The position numbers and the translations under genes are program-made. The notes under the pieces are model-generated. The model was not told the origin of the DNA. It was given only the letters and a program-made list of their open reading frames with translations, and did no database searches. This document shows positions 32,201 through 39,996 of a stretch of 64,000 nt of DNA, piece after piece. Source of the DNA: SHAN690 sp038131955 (GTDB lineage: Bacteria > Bacteroidota > Bacteroidia > Flavobacteriales_G > Salibacteraceae); assembly GCA_038131955.1 (NCBI GenBank), contig JAYPQK010000013.1, positions 78,843 to 142,842 on the forward strand, given 5' to 3'. Each line of letters opens with the position of its first letter. Within the stretch, counting starts at the first letter, position 1.

Positions 32201-35122
32201 AATAGTGAAGAAACCGAAGAAAACCTGGCTGAGAACTCCACCGAGGAATTCTCTTCCGTGGGACTCCCTCCTAGTACAGTCTCCATCAATCGTTCGTTCG
32301 AAAGCTTTCAGGATACGCTACCACCGCTGACGAACAATGCCTCTGCGGATGTGAAGCTTAAATACGCACAGTTCTACAACAAGTGGGCGGACTCACTCAC
32401 AACAGAGTTGATTTTCTTCGGCGACCTGATCGCCAATGCGGAGACCAGCGAGGAAGAAGAAAGCCTACAAACCATCGCCAAGGATATAAACGAGTTCAGA
32501 TCGACCCTGCAGCAAAGAGCGCTCGACATCACGGAATCCGTAGATCAAAAAGAAATGCAGGAGAAGAAGTTGCTTGCGCAAAACGACCTTCAGTCTCAGT
32601 TATATGAGTACGTCGAGAACTATAATGCCAACGCCTTCCAACAGATCGAAAGTCAGGTAGAGCGAGATCCCAATCCTATCACTCGATCCGCACAACTCGA
32701 AACCTTGCACAAGAATTGGATGATCGCCATTCAGAATGAGAAGGTGAAGACTGAAGCCCGTATTGCCAACACGGACAATCAACAGCAAAAAGAGGCACTT
32801 GAGAAAAAAGTCACTGATCTCAATATCCAGAAGAGTCGTGTACAGAACGTATTGGACTCTTTGCATCCGGAAATGGTCGTGGATGGTCCGTCCGCACCTA
32901 GCAGCGTGAAGGTGAAAGGGAGCGAGCGATTTGAAGGCTATGTTCAGGTTGAGGTAGAGTCATTGGAAGAGTACGAAGAACGCGCCGAGAAGCGCTACGT
33001 CACCGTGGAAGAACTGAATGCTGAAATCGACTCTATTCAGGCACAGCTAGATGAGACCAAGAAGAAAAAGAAGCGCCGCGAAATGGAGGCTACCATGAAG
33101 GAGCAAGAGCACAAACTCGAGCTCGCCAAGATGGAATCCAGCTTCTACGAGGAAGCTCAAACCAAGTTAGCCGCCGTTGAGACCAGCGTCTTGACCTTAG
33201 AAGAAGGCGACTTATTGCCATCGCAGGAACAAGCTTCTATTGCCGCTGAACTCAGAGCCGAAGCCAAGCAAAAGACACAAGACACCGACCTGGCAATGGA
33301 AGAAGCTGTTGCCATCAAGAAGAAAAAGGTTCGACTTCCTGCCATCGATGAAGCCAAAGAGATGCAGAAAGAAGCCGAGGTACTTCGCAATAAAGCTCGC
33401 CTCGCTGAGCGACTCGCCGAGGAAATGGCCGATATAGAAAAAGCTACGATCGAGCAAAACCACATCATACTACCCGGTAAAGAAGTTGTGCTCCCGACAG
33501 TAGAGCGCACGCTTAACCCGAATGAAAAAGAAGACGTTCGATACACCGTCGAGTACTTAGACTACAACGACCAAAAGGTAATTGCCGATTCGATCCGCCG
33601 TGAAGTCAGCAAACTGAAACAACTGCAGGAGCAGTTCACCCAACGTGGACAAACTTTAATGGAGCGTTCAGCAGCCGCTTCATTGGATGGCTCAAGTGCT
33701 GGAAACCGAATGGCACTAGCAGAGCAGGCCTATCAGGATTTTGAAGAAGCCGACAGTCGAGCCAAGATCATCGCCCAGCTGACCAGAGAAGCGACCTACA
33801 TTGAAAACGAAGCCAACCGGCAGTTACTTTCCAGACCCGAAGAGGCATATCTGAATGTACTTGCATACTACAACGATGAACCAAGAAATGCTGAACTGGC
33901 AGAAAATGTAGAGATTCCCTCGATCGACCCGCAGACTGAACCGGTAACGGAAGATGACAACGCAACGGCCGATCAAGTTGACCCATTGAACGAAGGAGAT
34001 GCCTTCCGATTGAATGCTCCGACAGTAGAAGACAACAGTCGCCTTCAGGTCGATATGGACGTACTCACCGAAACGATCTTCGAACTGGATGAAGCCGCAC
34101 CTCAAAGTCAATACAGTGAGCGAAACCCGATCCCTATTGATCCGCCGCTACCTTCCGGATTGATGTACAAAGTTCAGATCGGCGCATTTCGCAACGCGAT
34201 TCGTCAAGACGTATTCAAGGGCATTTCTCCGATCATCGGCGAATCCACTCCTCAAGGATTCACACGCTATTCCGCCGGTGAGTTCAACAGCTTCGCTCCT
34301 GCTGACGCAGCAAAGGACAAGATTCGAAACATCGGATATGGCGATGCCTTCGTGGTGGCATACTTGAACGGACAACGGATCTCCGTAGCTCAAGCACGTG
34401 CGATAGAAGGAGGCGCATCGGTAGCATCGGTCGTACCTCAAGGAACAGGCACAAGGCCCCAAGGAACCACCGGAACGGGACGACCACAGAATACAGGACA
34501 AGTCCAATCTCCAACACGACCAGCCATCCAGCCACAGTTCATCAAGCAAGGTCCGATGGAGGTCCAAGCGGTAGAGAACATTCCTGGCAGCTTCTTCACC
34601 GTTCAGGTCGGAGTCTATTCCAAGCCTGTGACGTCAGATGACATTTTCAATATTTCTCCCCTTCTACAAGAGAATCTTGCGAATGGATTGTACCGATACA
34701 CTACAGGTAAATTCAATAACCGCGAGGACGCACTTCGCGCGAGAGATGAAGCACGCGCGATCGGTGTAGCCGATGCATTCGTGACGGCCTATCGAGATGG
34801 TGTTCGCGTAGCTGTCGAGAGCTTGGATAGAGGCACCGTGACCGCCACTCCTCCACCGACTCGCCCTGTCACGCCTCCGACCACCGCTCCATCGAACAAC
34901 GAAAAGTATCGTATCCTACTCGGTAAATACAGCGGAGAGGTACCCGTTAGACAAGCATCTCAGATCCTCTTACTGAGTGGCGAAGGCGTGCAGAAGATCT
35001 CGAATCCAGATGGCTCTAGCAGCTACTATTACGGTTCTTTCGACTCACAAGCTGCTGCCGAACAACGGGCAGAGGAACTTCGAAATAGCGGATTGACCGA
35101 CGCTCAGCCTGAGAAGTTGTAA
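29222..35122 (+). CDS. Giant exported TPR / PD40 / coiled-coil / triple-SPOR protein
   Basis: A 1,966-residue protein starting at TTG 29222 with a signal peptide (MKIRLYIAVLLLTLSTPWAIYAQ). Order: TPR-like repeats (about residues 30-140), a WD40/PD40 beta-propeller segment (about 210-330; DEDYPFIHPEGSTLYFASKGHNSMGGYDIF), a long Glu/Lys-rich helical region with an acidic low-complexity stretch near 770-820, and further coiled coil to about 1,500. The end carries three SPOR-like domains (MYKVQIGAFRN near 1,647; FFTVQVGVYSK near 1,790; KYRILLGKYSG near 1,895). SPOR domains bind denuded peptidoglycan, so a cell-wall-spanning envelope scaffold is likely. The TPR-PD40 front resembles T9SS/gliding proteins such as PorE, but no OmpA domain is seen. 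Confidence 0.85.
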   Translation: MKIRLYIAVLLLTLSTPWAIYAQESEEDLNEKALALFEEESYAEASKIYSTLLSMNMQNAEYNFRFGACQLFTIEDKEEPLQYLKFATEQSEVPSLAYYYYGLGLHLNYRFDRAIEQYKKYQPLASKKEPESAFVDHYIKQCQDGKKLVSSFTDISVVQRSVLPRSDFYRNYDLSEFGGKIIVKPEDFMSDEDKKRDAKFLMYFQQESDLIYYASYSDKNETGKDLFFIQKLPTGGWSEPSKLPDMINTKFDEDYPFIHPEGSTLYFASKGHNSMGGYDIFKTERRGDGTWTQPVNMEFAINTPWDDFMFITDLEEKSAWFASNRETSNSQVTVYRIGMERIPLDLTLIKGEFQHEASRRIKITVEDLIQNKRVGVYVSDSQFGTYLLDLKGSGKYKFLVEAEESEVIHSGIVEIPREKGLKQFRQEMLLVDVDGQEQLQIINHFDDPIEDENLLTADILKKQASLSVNSSEDELERSVELLDDGSPGTQGGTSEDEEANRPEKRALAQRAVTTLQEETKTLNAKASTLYDVAQQKKNSSDPNEIAEASIAAELASMYRREAEKREVAIQGMESTLSLLDGNALDDAAFNAQYAQLAATKNNFTSLEKFESNVKEAMEKRLDPTLSEYESKRAEVEDLEDVIESIDEEIAYYKQEIENTKDDMIKEELQLQVAEAEANKPKKEASLDRASKELANLVTQKNNAMSYYDMTQDLLELADTYQNENLVKVDMRTLNNLQGALTEQAKNDPALLAFVAPEEARIAMNESLSESRKENDNDSSEDRSNNEEDNEMATTEVDSSSETTNENTTDGSDEGDRSELSLNEQIRAIEAQESQPDVVDGDYEQYFTQEIEQAGNAEDPIIAESRKAELYDQWAENIGVRIDSLKEEKRQTSDGPALVRIDDQIKELEAEKREKEGLAMESYQNIASLSDQAAAGGVAASSGETTESNEAINVNDDPFSNEVVFDASERNGNMEDGDQDIRTDASIDRMADQNNSEETEENLAENSTEEFSSVGLPPSTVSINRSFESFQDTLPPLTNNASADVKLKYAQFYNKWADSLTTELIFFGDLIANAETSEEEESLQTIAKDINEFRSTLQQRALDITESVDQKEMQEKKLLAQNDLQSQLYEYVENYNANAFQQIESQVERDPNPITRSAQLETLHKNWMIAIQNEKVKTEARIANTDNQQQKEALEKKVTDLNIQKSRVQNVLDSLHPEMVVDGPSAPSSVKVKGSERFEGYVQVEVESLEEYEERAEKRYVTVEELNAEIDSIQAQLDETKKKKKRREMEATMKEQEHKLELAKMESSFYEEAQTKLAAVETSVLTLEEGDLLPSQEQASIAAELRAEAKQKTQDTDLAMEEAVAIKKKKVRLPAIDEAKEMQKEAEVLRNKARLAERLAEEMADIEKATIEQNHIILPGKEVVLPTVERTLNPNEKEDVRYTVEYLDYNDQKVIADSIRREVSKLKQLQEQFTQRGQTLMERSAAASLDGSSAGNRMALAEQAYQDFEEADSRAKIIAQLTREATYIENEANRQLLSRPEEAYLNVLAYYNDEPRNAELAENVEIPSIDPQTEPVTEDDNATADQVDPLNEGDAFRLNAPTVEDNSRLQVDMDVLTETIFELDEAAPQSQYSERNPIPIDPPLPSGLMYKVQIGAFRNAIRQDVFKGISPIIGESTPQGFTRYSAGEFNSFAPADAAKDKIRNIGYGDAFVVAYLNGQRISVAQARAIEGGASVASVVPQGTGTRPQGTTGTGRPQNTGQVQSPTRPAIQPQFIKQGPMEVQAVENIPGSFFTVQVGVYSKPVTSDDIFNISPLLQENLANGLYRYTTGKFNNREDALRARDEARAIGVADAFVTAYRDGVRVAVESLDRGTVTATPPPTRPVTPPTTAPSNNEKYRILLGKYSGEVPVRQASQILLLSGEGVQKISNPDGSSSYYYGSFDSQAAAEQRAEELRNSGLTDAQPEKL

Positions 35123-35147
35123 TCAAGTCTCCTAGCGCTTATTTTTG
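35117..35147 (+). promoter_or_regulatory. Promoter for clpS (TTG, 20 bp, TATTTTTG)
   Basis: TTG (35117-35119), a 20-base spacer and TATTTTTG (35140-35147) match the Bacteroidetes -33/-7 pattern well. Transcription would begin near 35153, which rules out clpS starts before that point and favours ATG 35169. Confidence 0.6.
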
Positions 35148-35168
35148 ATGTCCCCAAAACCAAGGGTT

Positions 35169-35447
35169 ATGAGTCTTACAACAGAAACCGAGGAACTTGT
35201 CGAAGAAAAAGTCGAGCGCGAAGAGCCATTGGCTTTGATGCTCTATAATGACGATGAGAACACCTTTGATCACGTCATCGACTCCTTGATCGAGATCTGT
35301 CGACACTCGGCTACCCAGGCCGAACAAGTGGCATGGATCGTGCATACCAAAGGCAAATGCGATGTGAAGCACGGGGAGTTCACCAAGCTGCATCCGATGT
35401 GTAAACAACTTCAAGAACGCGGTCTATCAGCCGTAATAGAACAATGA
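35169..35447 (+). CDS. clpS: ATP-dependent Clp protease adaptor ClpS
   Basis: A 92-residue adaptor that hands N-degron substrates to ClpA/ClpC. The conserved core is LALMLYNDDENTFDHVIDSLIEICRHSATQAEQVAWIVHTKGKCDVKHG: NDD and the DHV region form the pocket for the N-terminal residue. Start at ATG 35169 (MSLTTETEELV) is chosen because the upstream promoter excludes earlier starts; two in-frame codons further upstream are otherwise open. It overlaps the next gene, an M48 lipoprotein, by four bases (ATGA), indicating one operon. No clpA gene is in the window. Confidence 0.94.
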   Translation: MSLTTETEELVEEKVEREEPLALMLYNDDENTFDHVIDSLIEICRHSATQAEQVAWIVHTKGKCDVKHGEFTKLHPMCKQLQERGLSAVIEQ

Positions 35448-36235
35448 GAACTTATCTTTCCCTCCTACTGCTCGCTCTCTTTGTCGTAGCATGCTCTAAA
35501 GTACCGATCACCGGTCGACGACAAGTACATATGCTTCCTGAAAGCCAACTCATGTCGATGAGTTTGACCCAATATCAAACCTTTCTCACGGACAACAAGA
35601 CCTTGGATAACGGGGCTGTGCAAACCAGACAAGTACGCGAGGTCGGAAATAAAATTGCCAAGGCTGCAGAAAAGTACCTCGAGGACAATGGCCAAAGCAA
35701 ACGTGTAAAAGGCTTTGAGTGGGAATTCAACGTAGTAGACGATCCTACCGTGAACGCTTGGTGCATGCCAGGTGGGAAAGTGGTATTCTATACTGGTATC
35801 TTGCCGATCACCAAGGATGCAAATGGCATTGCGGTGGTAATGGGACACGAGATCGCTCACGCCATTGCTCGACATGGTAATGAGCGTATGAGTCAGGCTC
35901 TAGCGGTTCAAGCAGGAGGCATAGGTCTATCCGTGGCCCTTCAAGAAAAGCCAGAACTTGCTCAGGGACTGCTTCTCCAATCCTACGGAGTAGGCAGTCA
36001 GCTAGGTATGTTGAAGTTCTCCAGAACCCACGAATCAGAGGCAGACAAGATGGGCTTGGTCTTTATGGCCATGGCCGGATACGATCCACAGGGAGCTCCG
36101 AAGTTTTGGGAACGCATGTCGGCGAATGGCGGTCAGAAGCCACCAGAGTTCTTAAGCACTCACCCAAGCGATGAGACGCGCATCAAGGATCTACAGGAGT
36201 TCATGCCAGAGGCACTGAAGTACTACAAGAAATAA
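35444..36235 (+). CDS. M48-family metallopeptidase lipoprotein
   Basis: A 263-residue lipoprotein: signal with lipobox LFVVACSK, then KVPITGRRQVHMLPESQ, the usual start of the M48 Ste24/BepA-like group. The zinc site HEIAH is in VMGHEIAHAIARHGNERMS and the third ligand glutamate in SEADKMGLVFMAMAGYDPQ. This group degrades or assembles outer-membrane and lipoprotein clients (BepA, LoiP). It is the second gene of an operon with clpS, nfeD and floA. Specific substrate is not determinable. Start as given, at the ATG overlapping clpS. Confidence 0.94.
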   Translation: MRTYLSLLLLALFVVACSKVPITGRRQVHMLPESQLMSMSLTQYQTFLTDNKTLDNGAVQTRQVREVGNKIAKAAEKYLEDNGQSKRVKGFEWEFNVVDDPTVNAWCMPGGKVVFYTGILPITKDANGIAVVMGHEIAHAIARHGNERMSQALAVQAGGIGLSVALQEKPELAQGLLLQSYGVGSQLGMLKFSRTHESEADKMGLVFMAMAGYDPQGAPKFWERMSANGGQKPPEFLSTHPSDETRIKDLQEFMPEALKYYKK

Positions 36236-36239
36236 GCAC

Positions 36240-36701
36240 ATGACCCCCACGATCATCATCTTGCTCTTGGTTATTGCCATTGGACTGGTGTTGGTCGAGA
36301 TCTTTCTAGTTCCAGGTGTAGGCATCCCTGGAATTGCGGGTGCGCTTTTGATGATCACTTCGTTGTTTTTGGCGTATGACATCAGCGCAAGATTCGGTCA
36401 TTTCACACTAGCCGGCACGGCCGTTGCCTCGGTGCTTCTCATCATCCTAGCCTTCCGATCGAAGACCTGGGAAAAGCTCAGCCTCAAATCAGGTATCGAC
36501 TCGAAAGTGGAAAGACCCATTGATGGACTCTCCATCGGTGATATCGGCGAAGCTATCAGTCGACTCAACCCCATGGGAAAAGCCATGTTCAACGATCATT
36601 TCTTCGAAGTGAGTTCCAAAGGGGACTACATCGAGGCGCACGCCTCGGTCGAAATCGTTAACATTGAAGGAAACAAGATCACAGTAATCAAGAAACAATA
36701 A
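36240..36701 (+). CDS. NfeD-family membrane protein
   Basis: A 153-residue protein with three hydrophobic helices (TIIILLLVIAIGLVLVEIFL, IAGALLMITSLFLAYDI and LAGTAVASVLLIILAF) and a soluble OB-fold-like end (PIDGLSIGDIGEAISRLNPMGKAMFNDHFFEVSSKGDYIEAHASVEIVNIEGNKITV). This is the NfeD form that pairs with flotillin/stomatin-type proteins, and the next gene, four bases away, encodes FloA. Together they organise membrane microdomains. No protease domain is present, so it is the short form. Confidence 0.93.
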   Translation: MTPTIIILLLVIAIGLVLVEIFLVPGVGIPGIAGALLMITSLFLAYDISARFGHFTLAGTAVASVLLIILAFRSKTWEKLSLKSGIDSKVERPIDGLSIGDIGEAISRLNPMGKAMFNDHFFEVSSKGDYIEAHASVEIVNIEGNKITVIKKQ

Positions 36702-36705
36702 CACT

Positions 36706-37716
36706 ATGTTCAGCGGAATCGGATTGTTAATTCTCGTCGTTATTCTATCCATTGTCGGACTTTGGGTACTCCTTTATTTCATCCCGGTCGGACTTTGGTT
36801 CCAAGCGGTATTGACCACAACGAAAGTGTCGTTGATCGACCTGATCTTCATGCGTTGGAGAAAGGTTCCACCGAGCGTGATCGTCAATGCGATGATCAAC
36901 GCGAAAAAAGCGGGTATTGAGATCAGCTCAGACAAAATGGAGGCTCACTACCTAGCAGGCGGACATGTCCAGAACGTAGTGAACGCGTTGATCTCGGCTG
37001 ACAAGGCCAACATTCCTCTAGACTTCAATATGGCCACCGCCATCGACCTGGCGGGTCGTGACGTATTCGAGGCGGTGACGATGAGCGTAAATCCAAAGGT
37101 GATTGACACTCCTCCAGTGACTGCCGTGGCGAAAGACGGTATTCAGTTGATCGCAAAAGCGCGTGTGACGGTTCGGGCAAACATCAATCAACTTGTAGGA
37201 GGGGCAGGCGAGGATACCATTTTGGCACGTGTCGGTGAGGGTATCGTTACCTCGATCGGTTCTGCCGAGAGTCATAAGCAAGTGCTGGAGAACCCAGATA
37301 GTATTTCAAAGGTGGTATTGGCTCGAGGACTGGACTCAGGAACGGCCTTTGAGATCCTCTCCATCGATATCGCGGACGTGGATATCGGGAAGAACATTGG
37401 TGCAGAACTCCAGATCGACCAAGCGGAAGCGGACAAGAACATTGCCCAGGCACGTGCAGAAGAGCGCCGGGCTATGGCTGTGGCTCAAGAACAAGAAATG
37501 AAGGCTAAGGCTCAAGAAGCTCGTGCTCGCGTGATCGAAGCGGAAGCCGAGATCCCCAAGGCGATCTCTGAAGCTTTCCGCAGCGGCAATTTGGGTATCA
37601 TGGATTACCAGAAGTACCGCAATATCATGGCCGATACGGAGATGCGCGAGAACATCGCTAAGCCAAAGGACCGCGGAGCAAGCGGAACTCCGAATAAAGG
37701 AAAGACGGAAAAATAA
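36706..37716 (+). CDS. floA: Flotillin-like protein FloA
   Basis: A 336-residue flotillin-like scaffold. N-terminal membrane segment (GLLILVVILSIVGLWVLLYFI), then the SPFH/PHB-like domain from GLWFQAVLTTTKVSLIDLIFMRWRKVPPS through GIVTSIGSAESHKQVLENP, and a C-terminal Ala/Glu-rich coiled coil (AEADKNIAQARAEERRAMAVAQEQEMKAKAQEARARVIEAEAEI). FloA groups into detergent-resistant patches that recruit membrane proteins. It follows nfeD at four bases and precedes the broken esterase gene. Confidence 0.95.
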   Translation: MFSGIGLLILVVILSIVGLWVLLYFIPVGLWFQAVLTTTKVSLIDLIFMRWRKVPPSVIVNAMINAKKAGIEISSDKMEAHYLAGGHVQNVVNALISADKANIPLDFNMATAIDLAGRDVFEAVTMSVNPKVIDTPPVTAVAKDGIQLIAKARVTVRANINQLVGGAGEDTILARVGEGIVTSIGSAESHKQVLENPDSISKVVLARGLDSGTAFEILSIDIADVDIGKNIGAELQIDQAEADKNIAQARAEERRAMAVAQEQEMKAKAQEARARVIEAEAEIPKAISEAFRSGNLGIMDYQKYRNIMADTEMRENIAKPKDRGASGTPNKGKTEK

Positions 37717-37725
37717 GATCCACTG

Positions 37726-39168
37726 ATGGCTAAAGGAAGAAGACCGTTCATTGTCCTATTGGGACTTCTACTCGGTTTCCTTACCAGTCCTTTCGCCCAA
37801 GTGTACTTGATCATTGACGAGATCCCTGGCAACACACCTGCCGGGGATCCTCTTTTTATTGCCGGGAATTTTCAAGGCTGGGATCCTGGTGATGTTAATT
37901 ATCAGTTCGCCTTCGACAGTACTCAAGCCGTTCATACCCTCACGCTTGATTCCGGTTTGGGTGGACTCGAATTCAAATTCACTCGCGCTTCATGGGCTAC
38001 GGTTGAGGGAAACGAAAGCGGTGGATACATACCCAATTGAACCCTTCCTCCATCGGATGGTGATACCGTCCATTTTACGATTCTGGGTTGGGAAAATCTA
38101 GGTGGCGGCGGGTCGGGCAACAGCACCGCAGCGGACAACGTGAGCATCCTGACGGATAGTTTCTACATGCCTCAACTCGACCGATACCGTCGTATTTGGA
38201 TCTACCTACCTCCAGACTACTCTACCAGTGGGATCAATTACCCGGTATTGTACATGCACGATGGTCAGAACGTTTTTGATGCTTCGACCTCCTTTTCCGG
38301 CGAGTGGAAGGTAGATGAGACCTTGAACGAATTGCATTCGGATGGAGATCAGGGCATCATAGTGGTCGCCGTTGACAATGGAGGAAGTTTGCGTATCGAT
38401 GAGTATGCGGCTTGGGTCAACTCCAACTACGGTGGCGGCGAAGGCGAAGACTACATCGCATTCATAGCAGAAACACTCAAGCCATACATCGACCAAAACT
38501 ATCGCACCATGACCGTCCCTGAACAGACTGGCATCATGGGCAGTTCCCTAGGCGGATTGATCTCCTTATACGCAGCCGTGCAGCGTCCTGAAATCTTTGG
38601 AAGGATAGGCGCCTTCTCCCCTGCCTATTGGTTCAATCCTGAACTCTTCAATTTCGCTTATCAAGGTGGCGTTTCATCTTCGAGTCGGATCTATCAGATC
38701 GGAGGAACTTCGGAGGGTGCGAACATGGTCAAGTATATGTTTGACATGGAAGACACACTCATCTCGAGTGGAATGAGCGAAGAGCAGATTCAGAGTCTTG
38801 AACACTCCGACGGACAACACTCAGAATGGTATTGGGCTCGTGAATTTGAGGATGCCTATCTGTGGTTGTTTCGCAGAGGGCCGGCAGGAAATTCCGAAAT
38901 CATAGAAGATTCTAGTCCCATCAAATTCTACCCAAATCCTTCAACTGCGGACGGCATGCTTCAATTCGAACTACCTGAAGCGAAAAAAGTAGAAGTCAAA
39001 GTATTGGACTCGCTGGGTAGAGAAGTGATCAATCTACCACCGTCTGTTTATCAGAAAGGCTCAAATCACATCAAGGTCTTGAAAGGGTCATCGCTTCCAT
39101 CAGGCACTTACATCATCCAAACGGTGATCGGAGATCAAGCCAACCGACTGACGATCGTTCTTCAATGA
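37726..39168 (+). pseudogene. T9SS-secreted esterase interrupted by an in-frame TGA
   Basis: One frame encodes a full secreted enzyme, but it is cut by TGA at 38038-38040. Residues 1-104: signal peptide (ending SPFAQ) and a starch/glycogen-binding-like beta module with GNFQGWDPGD. After the stop the same frame continues TLPPSDGDTVHFTILGWENL, then an alpha/beta hydrolase of the esterase-D/Fes-like type: LDRYRRIWIYLPPDY, LYMHDGQNVFD, nucleophile loop GIMGSSLGGLISLYAA, and a T9SS sorting domain (IKFYPNPSTADG to GTYIIQTVI). Family sequences have an arginine after GGYIPN, so CGA to TGA fits. Without the stop the protein would be about 480 residues. Genuine nonsense, readthrough or sequence error cannot be told apart here. 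Confidence 0.82.
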
Positions 39169-39932
39169 GTCGAGGCGCGAATGATAGCGCTGAAATCTTC
39201 CGCTTTTAGCGAAGCTCCGCCGATCAATCCACCGTCGACATCGCTTTTAGAAAGTAGTTCAGTTGCATTACTTGGCTTCATGCTCCCCCCATACAAGATT
39301 CTAATACCATCTGCCATTGTATCACCGAATCGATCTCGGATCAGTTTCCTGATATGTGCATGCATTTCTTGGGCTTGTTCAGGACTTGCCGTCTCCCCTG
39401 TTCCTATCGCCCATACCGGTTCATAGGCTATCACGACCTTCTCGAACTCCTCCTTGGTCAATGTCAAGACCGTCGAAGTGAGCTGGTGTTCCACAACGGA
39501 AAAATGATTTCCCGACTTACGCTCTGATAGCAATTCGCCACAGCAGAAAAATGGGGTAAGACCTTCCTTAAGTGCTAGTTTGGTCTTAGCTAACAGTTCT
39601 TCGTCCGACTCCTTGAAATATTCGCGTCGTTCTGAGTGTCCGATCAGTACCGCCGAGGCTCCAACCTCACGCAACATACTGGCCGAAATTTCGCCGGTGT
39701 AAGCTCCATTCTCCGTGGAGGCACAGTTTTGTCCCCCTACTATGATCTGTGACTTGCTATTCTTTCCGAATTCAACCGCCGCCCTCGTATAAAGAAAGGG
39801 GGGAAAAATGGCGACATCAGCGTCGCTCCAGTCCTCAGTTCCTTCTGATCGCACTAAGTCAGCCACAAGGGTCATTGCCTCGTTGTAGTGCATATTCATC
39901 TTCCAATTTCCGGCAATCAGTTTCTTTCGCAT
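39162..39932 (-). CDS. tpiA: Triosephosphate isomerase
   Basis: A 256-residue TIM-barrel enzyme that interconverts dihydroxyacetone phosphate and glyceraldehyde 3-phosphate. Catalytic residues are in place: lysine in AGNWKMN, histidine in LIGHSERRE and glutamate in IAYEPVWAIGTG; the phosphate loop LYGGSMKPSN is intact. Start at ATG 39932 (MRKKLIAGNWKMN) is the family start; nine upstream codons were open but without similarity. It is convergent with and overlaps the end of the broken esterase by seven bases. It lies downstream of a BT_3928-like DoxX gene, a pairing common in Bacteroidetes. Confidence 0.97.
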   Translation of the reverse strand: MRKKLIAGNWKMNMHYNEAMTLVADLVRSEGTEDWSDADVAIFPPFLYTRAAVEFGKNSKSQIIVGGQNCASTENGAYTGEISASMLREVGASAVLIGHSERREYFKESDEELLAKTKLALKEGLTPFFCCGELLSERKSGNHFSVVEHQLTSTVLTLTKEEFEKVVIAYEPVWAIGTGETASPEQAQEMHAHIRKLIRDRFGDTMADGIRILYGGSMKPSNATELLSKSDVDGGLIGGASLKAEDFSAIIRASTH

Positions 39933-39996
39933 GGTGCAATAATAACACCTGCCGACCACAAGAAAGCGGGAATTGGTCAGGTGATGACCTGATCGA

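Noticed and set aside
38140..39168. Separate intact esterase gene starting at GTG 38140
   Set aside because: Lacks a signal peptide although it has a T9SS sorting domain; the frame continues upstream through the TGA to a signal peptide.
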